From Amycolatopsis anabasis (GTDB lineage: Bacteria > Actinomycetota > Actinomycetes > Mycobacteriales > Pseudonocardiaceae), in the NCBI RefSeq assembly GCF_009765355.1, contig NZ_VTHK01000010.1:152911-216910 (forward strand): a stretch of 64,000 nucleotides of DNA, given 5' to 3'. Below the pieces are notes generated by a model. The model was not told where the DNA came from. It ran no database searches and saw nothing but the letters and a program-made list of their open reading frames with translations. Positions 57,904 to 64,000 of this stretch are shown piece after piece; the stretch's first letter is position 1, and every line of letters starts with the position of its first letter. The position numbers were made by a program, and so were the translations under genes.

Positions 57904-59364
57904 ATGGCACTCACCCTGCGCGGCCTGGCCTCCGAGCGATCGCTCGGCCTGCGGGTGCGTGCCGGGGAGGCGGAGCTGGACCGGCCGATCGGCTGGGTGC
58001 ACGCGACCGAACTGGCCGATCCGACCGCGTTCCTCGAAGGCGGGGAACTGCTGCTGACCATCGGGCTCAACCCCGCCGAACCGGCGGGATACGTGCGGAG
58101 GCTGGCCGCCGCGGGGGTCGCCGGGATCGGTTTCGGTACCGGCCTGGTCCACGACGAGATCCCGCCCGGGCTCGTCGAAGCGGCGGGCGCGGCCGGGCTG
58201 CCGTTGCTGGAGGTGCCGAAACGGACCCCGTTCATCGCGATCAGCCGGACCGTGTCGCGCGCGGTGGCCGCCGACGAGTACGCGTCGCTCGTGCGCACCG
58301 GACGTGGTCAGCAGGAACTGACCCGGACCGCGGTCGGCAAGCGGGGCGCGGGTGCGGTCGTGCGCAAACTGGCCCGGCTGGTCGACGCGTCGGTGCTGCT
58401 GCTGGACGCGGGGGGCACGCCGCTGGAGGCGGTCCCGGCGTCGGCCCGGTCGCTCGCCGCCGGGCTGGGCGCGGAGTTGACGCGCCTGCGCAGCCGGGTC
58501 GCCAGCGCGGGGAGCCGGATCGACGGGCACGAGGTGGTGATCCAGGCCCTGGACACCCGGCCCCGGTCGTTCCTGGTGGTCGCCGCGCGGCGATCGCTCG
58601 ATCCGGCCGACCAGCACATCGTCAACACCGCGGCCTCGCTGCTTTCCCTTGCGCTGGAACGGAATCGCGAGCAGGAGGGGGCGTTGCGCCGGGTGCGCAC
58701 CGGGTTGCTGGAACTGCTCGCCGCGGGGCAGGCCGAGCTGGCGGTCCGGGCGATCACCACCTTGTGGGGCGGTCTCCCGCTCGAGCCGTGGCCGGTGGTG
58801 GCGCTGGCCGGGTCGGCGTCGGCGCGGCAGGCGGCGGCCGACGCGCTGGAGGACGTGTTCTTCGCCGAATCCGGCGGGCTGGTCGTGGTGATCGCGCCGG
58901 ACGACGGCTGGGCGGAGGCGTTCACCGCGCGTGTCGGGGGCGTGCACGCGGGCGTCTCGGAACCGGTGGGCCGGGCCGGGTTCGCCGACGGGCTGCGGCA
59001 GGCGGAACAGGCCGCGCGGGCGGCCCAGGCGGCGCGGGTCCCGGTGCTGCGGTTCGCCGAACACGCCGGGCGCGGGCTGCTCGACCTGCTCGATCCGGAC
59101 ACCGCCCGGGCGTTCGCCGACGCGCTGCTCGCCCCGTTGCGGCGGCACGACGAAACCGGGCGCGGGGATCTGGTCGTTTCGTTGCGTTGCTGGCTGGAAC
59201 ACCACGGGCACTGGGACCTCGCGGCGTCGCGGCTCGGGGTGCACCGGCACACGTTGCGGAACCGGATGCGGAAGGTGGAGGAACTGACCGGCCGCAGCCT
59301 GGATTCCCCCGGCTTGCGCAGCGAACTCTGGCTCGCCCTCCAGGTCGACCCGGGACCGCGCTGA
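57904..59364 (+). CDS. PucR family transcriptional regulator
   Basis: 486 residues from ATG, with TACACT eight bases upstream (probable leaderless start). N-terminal PucR domain (~1-125: GWVHATELADPTAFLEGGEL), a central GGDEF-like/GAF-like region, and the C-terminal HTH of the family (LAASRLGVHRHTLRNRMRKV, then EELTGRSL). PucR proteins activate purine, GABA or amino-acid degradation genes. Divergence from gabT-ALDH makes it the probable GABA regulator (GabR role in Actinobacteria). Confidence 0.93.
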   Translation: MALTLRGLASERSLGLRVRAGEAELDRPIGWVHATELADPTAFLEGGELLLTIGLNPAEPAGYVRRLAAAGVAGIGFGTGLVHDEIPPGLVEAAGAAGLPLLEVPKRTPFIAISRTVSRAVAADEYASLVRTGRGQQELTRTAVGKRGAGAVVRKLARLVDASVLLLDAGGTPLEAVPASARSLAAGLGAELTRLRSRVASAGSRIDGHEVVIQALDTRPRSFLVVAARRSLDPADQHIVNTAASLLSLALERNREQEGALRRVRTGLLELLAAGQAELAVRAITTLWGGLPLEPWPVVALAGSASARQAAADALEDVFFAESGGLVVVIAPDDGWAEAFTARVGGVHAGVSEPVGRAGFADGLRQAEQAARAAQAARVPVLRFAEHAGRGLLDLLDPDTARAFADALLAPLRRHDETGRGDLVVSLRCWLEHHGHWDLAASRLGVHRHTLRNRMRKVEELTGRSLDSPGLRSELWLALQVDPGPR

Positions 59365-59397
59365 CCCCCGGCCCCCACCTTCCGGGACGCCGCGGCA

Positions 59398-59472
59398 GGA
59401 AGGGACCTTCGCTATCGCTCTCCGGGAGCGGGGGACCTTTACTACTGTTCAACCGTAGTAAAGCTCCCTTCC
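59398..59472 (+). terminator. Terminator of the PucR gene
   Basis: GGAAGGGA (59398-59405) pairs with TCCCTTCC (59465-59472). Inside, CTTTACTAC (59437-59445) pairs exactly with GTAGTAAAG (59455-59463). A second palindrome CCTGAAAGCGTTTCAGG (59495-59511) follows and is probably the terminator of the convergent proline iminopeptidase gene. Confidence 0.7.
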
Positions 59473-59521
59473 TCCCGAGCCCGGGACCCGGTGTCCTGAA
59501 AGCGTTTCAGGTCCCTGAACG

Positions 59522-60484
59522 CTAGCTCCGGTGGGCGAATTCGTCGGTGGCTTCACGCAGCAGGCGCAGGATGCCGTGGTCGGTGACCGCGTGCCCGGCG
59601 GTGTCCGCGAGCGCGAGCCGGGAGCCCGGCCACGCCCGGTGCAGTTCGTACGCGGTCGTCGGCGGGCACACCACGTCGTACCGCCCCTGCACGATGACCC
59701 CGGGGATCCCGGCGAGCTTGGCCGCGTCCCGGATCAGCTGACCCTCGTCCAGCCACGCGCCGTGCGTGAAGTAGTGCAGCGCGATCCGCGCGAAGGTCAC
59801 CGCGAACCCGGGCCGCGCGTAGTCGGCGAGGTAACCCCGTTGCGGCACCAGGGAAACGATCGCGCCCTCCCAGGTGCTCCACGCGATCGCCGCCGCCTCG
59901 CGCACCGCCCGGTCCGGGTGGTAGACGAGTTCGTGGTACGCCGAAATCGGGTCCTGCCGCCGATCCCGGGGAATCGGCGCGAGGTAGTCGTGCCAGTACT
60001 CGGGGAACACCGCCGCCGCGCCACCGTTGTAGATCCAGTCCAATTCGGACTGTCGCGCGGTGAACACCCCGCGCAGCACGATCTCGGTGACCCGTTCCGG
60101 ATGGGTTTCGGCGTAGGCGAGCGCGAGGGTGGCGCCCCACGAGCCGCCGAAGAGCTGCCAGCGTTCGATGCCGAGGTGCTCGCGCAGCCGTTCCATGTCC
60201 GCGACCAGGTGCCAGGTCGTGTTCGCCGACAGGTCCACGTCCGGTTCGCCGATGTGCGGGGTGCTGCGCCCGGAACCGCGCTGATCGAACAGCACGATCC
60301 GGTAGGCGGCCGGATCGAAGTGCTGCCGCGCCATCGGGGAGATCCCGCTGCCCGGCCCGCCGTGCAGCACCACGACCGGTTTGCCCCGCGGATTCCCGCA
60401 GCTCTCCCAGTAGACGCGGTGACCGTCGCCGACGTCGAGGAAACCGTGCTCGGACGGTTCGATCGCGGGGTAGAGATCCTCCAT
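59522..60484 (-). CDS. pip: Prolyl aminopeptidase (proline iminopeptidase)
   Basis: 320 residues from ATG at 60484. Alpha/beta-hydrolase fold with oxyanion HGGPGSG (~41-47), FDQRGSGRS (~67-75), nucleophile Ser115 in GGSWGATL, and the acid/base in GRYDVVCP and GHAVTDHG. It removes N-terminal proline from peptides. The family is about 310-320 residues, as here. Transcribed on its own; terminators flank it. An in-frame start 36 bases upstream is unlikely. Confidence 0.95.
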   Translation of the reverse strand: MEDLYPAIEPSEHGFLDVGDGHRVYWESCGNPRGKPVVVLHGGPGSGISPMARQHFDPAAYRIVLFDQRGSGRSTPHIGEPDVDLSANTTWHLVADMERLREHLGIERWQLFGGSWGATLALAYAETHPERVTEIVLRGVFTARQSELDWIYNGGAAAVFPEYWHDYLAPIPRDRRQDPISAYHELVYHPDRAVREAAAIAWSTWEGAIVSLVPQRGYLADYARPGFAVTFARIALHYFTHGAWLDEGQLIRDAAKLAGIPGVIVQGRYDVVCPPTTAYELHRAWPGSRLALADTAGHAVTDHGILRLLREATDEFAHRS

Positions 60485-60530
60485 GCGGCATACTCTGCCG
60501 TGCGCGCCGGACGCGCGCACGGGTAAGGGT

Positions 60531-60567
60531 GGGGGCCCGCCCCCGCCGCCAGACCGAGCGGGCCCCC
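60531..60567 (-). terminator. GC-rich hairpin downstream of the beta-helix gene
   Basis: GGGGGCCCGC (60531-60540) pairs exactly with GCGGGCCCCC (60558-60567), loop 17 bases. It lies just after the beta-helix stop at 60583 on the minus strand and in front of the proline iminopeptidase start. Confidence 0.7.
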
Positions 60568-60582
60568 GTCCGTGGGCGGCTC

Positions 60583-61563
60583 TCAGCAGCCGCTGGCGGT
60601 GCCGACGTTGCTGAACCCCTTGCCGGCGTTCGTCACCTTGTTGCTCGCGCAGACCTTGTTGCCCAGCCCGTCCTTGTGGACGTAGAAGCCGTAGGCGTAC
60701 TGGGACCGCACATCGGCGGTGTTGTTCGCGAACGTGTTCCGCTCACCCCACCCGGAGAGCTGGACGTGCACCTCGAACCCGCCGTAGCTCTTGTCGGTCA
60801 CGAAGACCTTGCTGCCCTTGTTGTTCGTGACCTGGTAGCCGTTGCCCTTGACGTCGACCCAGCTGTCGCCGGAGTTCGCGCCGGTCTGGCCGGTGCCGTC
60901 GAAGGTGTTGCCGTCCAGCGTGCCGCCGGTGGTGCCCTCCTTGACGTCGATCGCCTCGGCGGCGACGTTCGGCCCGATCCGGTTGTGCAACGCCTGGTTC
61001 CGGTCGCTCTTGTCCGGCGTGCCGCCGGGCCAGTTGCTCTTCGCCGAGCCGAAGTAGATGCCTTCCCCGTAGTCCGGCGTTTCCTTCCCGGTGTCGCTGA
61101 TCTCGCAGTTCTTGACGACGTTGTCGCTGCTCCCGTGCTGGAAGTGGATGGCCTCGTGCCCGATGCCGTGCACCTTCAGCCCGTCCACCACGGTGTTCCT
61201 GACGCCCAGTGCCATCAGGCCCTTCTGGCCGCCGGTGATGGTGAAACCCTCGATGTTCCAGTTGCTCCCGGTCAGTTCCAGCGTCCGGCCGCCGCTCGCC
61301 TTGATCACCGCGCTGCGCGGCCCCCTGAGCGTGATCCGGGCGCTCTCGGTCCCGCTCACCGCCGCCTTGAAGTTGCCGGTGAAGGTCTTGCCCTCGGCCA
61401 GCTGGATCGTGTCCCCGGGGTGCACTGTGGACAGTGCCCGGGTGAGTTCGGCGGAGGTGTTCACCGTGGTCACCGCCGGTGCCGCGGTCGCACCGGTACC
61501 GGGCAGTGCGAGTGCCGCCAGCACCGCGCCGAACGTGACCGTGATCCGTACCCCTGCACGCAT
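60583..61563 (-). CDS. Secreted right-handed beta-helix protein (polysaccharide lyase-like)
   Basis: 326 residues from ATG at 61563, with GAGGAGG upstream. A signal peptide (residues 1-28, ends TGATAAPA) leads to a parallel beta-helix. Repeats of T/V, N and G include LTGSNWNIEGFTITGG, RNTVVDGLKVHGIGHEAIHF, and DNVVKNCEISD. The end is CASNKVTNAGKGFSNVGTAS, with two Cys that probably form a disulfide. Lyases of family PL1/PL9 or a carbohydrate-binding structural protein are both possible; no clear catalytic set was recognised. Its substrate is therefore unstated. It acts outside the cell. Confidence 0.85.
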   Translation of the reverse strand: MRAGVRITVTFGAVLAALALPGTGATAAPAVTTVNTSAELTRALSTVHPGDTIQLAEGKTFTGNFKAAVSGTESARITLRGPRSAVIKASGGRTLELTGSNWNIEGFTITGGQKGLMALGVRNTVVDGLKVHGIGHEAIHFQHGSSDNVVKNCEISDTGKETPDYGEGIYFGSAKSNWPGGTPDKSDRNQALHNRIGPNVAAEAIDVKEGTTGGTLDGNTFDGTGQTGANSGDSWVDVKGNGYQVTNNKGSKVFVTDKSYGGFEVHVQLSGWGERNTFANNTADVRSQYAYGFYVHKDGLGNKVCASNKVTNAGKGFSNVGTASGC

Positions 61564-61681
61564 CAAGCTCCTCCTCGTCGAGGCTTCCGCGGCGGCGGTG
61601 GGTAAACGTTAGGACACAGTCCGAACAGCGTCAAGGACGTGACCTACATTCACATACATGAACACATCGGGTGCTCAAGTG

Positions 61682-61762
61682 CCCCCAATGTGGCGTTCGG
61701 GACGCTCAACGCCCCGAACGCCACAGTGGGGGAAACCGACGCCACCAACGCCACATTGGGGG
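61682..61762. repeat. Interspersed inverted repeat cluster downstream of panB
   Basis: CCCCCAATGTGGCGTTCGGG (61682-61701) is reversed in 61713-61732, with one mismatch. A third copy, AACGCCACATTGGGGG, is at 61747-61762. Placed between panB and the beta-helix gene start; it may double as the panB terminator. Confidence 0.75.
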
Positions 61763-61792
61763 AAGGTGCGGGGGAGGGGTCCCCGGGGAACT

Positions 61793-62674
61793 TCAGTCGT
61801 GGAAGGCGTGTTCCGGGGCGGGGAATTCGCCGCGGCGCACCTCGTCCGCGAACGCGGTCGCCGCGCCGGAGAGCACCCCGGCCAGATCGGCGTACCGCTT
61901 CACGAAACGCGGCGCCTTGCCGCGGCGCAGCCCGGCCATGTCCTGCCACACCAGCACCTGCGCGTCGCAGTCCGGGCCCGCGCCGATGCCGACCGTCGGA
62001 ATGCTCAGCTCGTGGGTGACCCGTTTCGCGGCCTCGGCGGGCACCATCTCCATCACCACCGCGAACGCGCCCGCCTCCTGCAGCGCCAGCGCGTCGGCCA
62101 GCAACACGTCCGCCGCCTCGCCGCGTGCCTGAACCCGGTACCCGCCCAGGTTGTGCTCGCTCTGCGGGGTGAACCCGAGGTGCCCCATCACCGGCACCCC
62201 GGCCGAGGTCAGCGCCTCGACGTGCGGCGCGAACCGCCGCCCGCCCTCCAGCTTCACCGCGTGCGCCCGGCCCTCCTTCATGAACCGGACCGCGGTGGCC
62301 AGCGCCTGCTCCGGGGAGAGCTGGTACGAGCCGAACGGCAGATCCGCGACCACCAGCGCCCGTTTGACCGACCGGGTCACCGCGCGGACCAGCGGCAGCA
62401 GTTCGTCGACCGTCACCGGCAGGGAGGTGTCGTAGCCGAACACGTTGTTCGCGGCCGAATCGCCGACCAGCAGCACCGGGATCCCGGCCTCGTCGAACAA
62501 CTGGGCGGTGTACATGTCGTAGGCGGTGAGCATCGGCCACGGCTCGCCGCGTTCCTTCAGCTCGCGCAGGTGGTGGACGCGAACCTTCTTGCCCGGCTTC
62601 GAAGCCTGGGCCGAAGGGCCGCTGCCGTACGGGGCGGCCACCTCACCGGAACCGGAACTGGGTTGGGTAGACAT
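61793..62674 (-). CDS. panB: 3-methyl-2-oxobutanoate hydroxymethyltransferase
   Basis: 293 residues from ATG at 62674 (preferred over an extended frame). TIM-barrel enzyme with [40 protein letters not shown] (metal Asp), [20 protein letters not shown] (catalytic region) and [20 protein letters not shown]. The N-terminal ~35 residues are Ser/Gly/Pro-rich and not conserved. The enzyme makes ketopantoate for pantothenate and coenzyme A. It is alone here; panC is not visible. Confidence 0.96.
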   Translation of the reverse strand: MSTQPSSGSGEVAAPYGSGPSAQASKPGKKVRVHHLRELKERGEPWPMLTAYDMYTAQLFDEAGIPVLLVGDSAANNVFGYDTSLPVTVDELLPLVRAVTRSVKRALVVADLPFGSYQLSPEQALATAVRFMKEGRAHAVKLEGGRRFAPHVEALTSAGVPVMGHLGFTPQSEHNLGGYRVQARGEAADVLLADALALQEAGAFAVVMEMVPAEAAKRVTHELSIPTVGIGAGPDCDAQVLVWQDMAGLRRGKAPRFVKRYADLAGVLSGAATAFADEVRRGEFPAPEHAFHD

Positions 62675-62988
62675 CTTCGTCGACCATCCTTCCCTCGAGG
62701 CCTCGGCGAGGTCCCCGGGTCGTGGATTTGGAGAAATCCAGCGTCGCACCGGGGGAGGGGAGGCCCCAAGGGGCTGCGACCAGCTTCACACAGGCACCCG
62801 GACCGCGCGAACCGGGCAACGAGTCCGGCACCGGCACGTCCCGGGACAAGAGGGGCCCGGACCTGATGCGCACAAGAGTCCACCCCACGAGGGAACTATG
62901 GTGCGCACCGGATCAGACTCTCGGACGATGCAGGATGACGGACGACCGGGGTTCACTGAGCGTCCAAGGGCTGTGAGCAGGGGCGAGG
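62675..62988. other. Intergenic region between panB and lysX-type gene
   Basis: 314 bases between divergent starts. No convincing coding frame, RNA gene or repeat was recognised. A short hairpin GGCCCC-AA-GGGGCT lies near 62765. It must hold the promoters of both genes. Confidence 0.5.
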
Positions 62989-64000
62989 ATGGGACACGCG
63001 ACGAGCGAGCAGGGTCAGGACTGGGCGCCGGGCGTGCCGCGGTGGAAACGCCGCGCGGGCGGCGTCGTGGCCACGGTCGTGCAGGTCGGCGCGGTTTTCT
63101 CGCTGCTGCTGTGGTTCTTCGGCGACCAGCACGAACGGTTCCACCGGGTCGTCGTCCACACCTTCTCGCTGCTGAGCATCCCGGTCGACTCGAACCTGGT
63201 CATCGTGCTCGCGCTGGCCGTCCTCGGCGCCGCGCTGCGCCGCCGCAAGCGGGCCGCGCTCTACACCCTGGTGCTGTTCCAGGTCGGCGGGCTGCTGCTG
63301 GTCCTGCTGGTCCAGGCCACCCTCATCTGGTCGCCGGAAGTGCTCGAGCTCGAACCGCACGAGTTCGCCGAGATCCCGGACTGGGTCTGGACGATGGTCG
63401 TCTCGGACGTCGTCTCGCTCGGGCTGGTCGCGCTGCTGCTCGCGCTGCGCCCGGCTTTTCCCGCCCAGCTCGCCCCCGGCGCCTGGCGGCATGGGCTGTC
63501 GGTGCTGATCGGCGGGATGGCCGCGGTCGTGGTGGTCGGCTGGGGCCTCACCGAGGTGTTCCCCGGGACGCTGACCGACGCCTGGGAACGGTTCGCCTGG
63601 GCCGCCAACCACGCGACCGGTGAACTGTTCCGGCTGCGCCGCCTCGGGGTCGGCGAGGGGCCCGGCTGGCTGGACGTCCTGCTCGACCTCGGCGGCACGC
63701 TGACCCTGGGCGCCGCGCTGTACGCGTTCTTCCGCGGGGTGCGCAGCCGCCGGTTGCGCAGCGACGAGGAGGAACTGCGGCTGCGCGCGCTGCTGGCCGA
63801 ACACGGCGAACCGGATTCGCTCGGCTACTTCGCCACCCGCCGCGACAAGAGCGTGGTGTTCGCGCCGAACGGCCGCGCCGCGGTCACCTATCGCGTGCTC
63901 GCCGGGACCACGGTGGCCAGCGCCGACCCGATCGGCGATCCGGAATCCTGGCCGCAGGCCGTGCAGGAGTGGCTGGACGAGGCGCACCGCTTCGGCTGGG
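62989..64000 (+). CDS. lysX: LysX/MprF-type lysyl-phosphatidylglycerol synthase, N-terminal part
   Basis: Starts at ATG with a GGGGCGAGG site and is open to the window edge (337 codons visible). At least six membrane spans (~26-45, 61-77, 86-107, 133-152, 164-185, 220-240) precede a cytoplasmic domain. That domain has SLGYFATRRDKSVVFAPNGR and ASADPIGDPESWPQAVQEW, the start of the lysyltransferase domain. The protein adds lysine to phosphatidylglycerol, giving resistance to cationic peptides. In actinobacteria a lysyl-tRNA synthetase domain is fused behind; whether it is here cannot be seen. Confidence 0.85.
   Translation, partial: MGHATSEQGQDWAPGVPRWKRRAGGVVATVVQVGAVFSLLLWFFGDQHERFHRVVVHTFSLLSIPVDSNLVIVLALAVLGAALRRRKRAALYTLVLFQVGGLLLVLLVQATLIWSPEVLELEPHEFAEIPDWVWTMVVSDVVSLGLVALLLALRPAFPAQLAPGAWRHGLSVLIGGMAAVVVVGWGLTEVFPGTLTDAWERFAWAANHATGELFRLRRLGVGEGPGWLDVLLDLGGTLTLGAALYAFFRGVRSRRLRSDEEELRLRALLAEHGEPDSLGYFATRRDKSVVFAPNGRAAVTYRVLAGTTVASADPIGDPESWPQAVQEWLDEAHRFGW

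Noticed and set aside
62722..62976. Possible leader peptide gene before the lysX-type gene
   Set aside because: Codon use and composition look random, no ribosome site, and no attenuator-like pattern follows.

Overview
The window is GC-rich, densely packed DNA (about 73% G+C by eye) from an actinomycete, most likely a member of the Pseudonocardiaceae such as Amycolatopsis. The evidence is the strong G/C third-position bias, many DUF397/DUF5753 and BTAD/STAND regulators, and leaderless starts preceded by a TANNNT box. The block at 23.9-30.6 kb also mirrors the Mycobacterium tuberculosis Rv2228c-Rv2236c neighbourhood. No tRNA, rRNA, CRISPR array, transposase or integrase was seen. The genus is inference only.

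Layout. 1-10.6 kb: a MoxR/DUF58/DUF4129/DUF4350 membrane operon, a DUF5753-DUF6879 regulator module, a secreted isoaspartyl peptidase, a small toxin-antitoxin-like pair, and divergent SpoIIM and RDD genes. 10.6-17.3 kb: tandem Zn-peptidase paralogues facing tandem DUF2207 paralogues. 17.3-21 kb: an M16 peptidase pair and nudC. 21-23.9 kb: gluconate transporter, gluconokinase and divergent GntR/FCD regulator with visible operators. 23.9-30.6 kb: cobD, SURF1, fructosamine-kinase-like gene, ptpA, secreted chorismate mutase, Nif3-like, zinc-ribbon coiled coil and RNase H/phosphatase. 30.7-33.3 kb: sfnG, rnpB (RNase P RNA) and a SCO6745-type gene.

34.1-42.8 kb: an operon resembling a pared-down type IV secretion apparatus (two small membrane proteins, VirB4-like ATPase, TrbL/VirB6-like channel, VirB8-like bitopic protein, lytic transglycosylase-like/NlpC-P60 hydrolase) without a visible relaxase, coupling protein or integrase. 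It is the strongest candidate for a poorly described machine. 42.9-52.7 kb: a DUF397/DUF5753 pair, two unknown small genes, a STAND-TPR protein, a three-gene cluster (PfkB-type kinase, 102-aa unknown, TagF-like transferase) and a divergent BTAD-NB-ARC-TPR regulator. This second regulatory/biosynthetic island also deserves a look.

52.8-64 kb: an RNB nuclease, GABA catabolism (ALDH, gabT, divergent PucR regulator), proline iminopeptidase, a secreted beta-helix protein, panB, and the 5' part of a lysX/MprF-type gene that runs off the edge.

Intergenic DNA carries many structured repeats: a 21-bp-period array with inverted arms at 24.85-25.19 kb, a 17-bp direct repeat flanking a hairpin-rich 234-bp segment at 21 kb, a perfect 55-bp palindrome at 30.66 kb, and dispersed repeats at 54.7 and 61.7 kb. 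A palindromic TCCACWGTGGA motif recurs, mostly inside genes.
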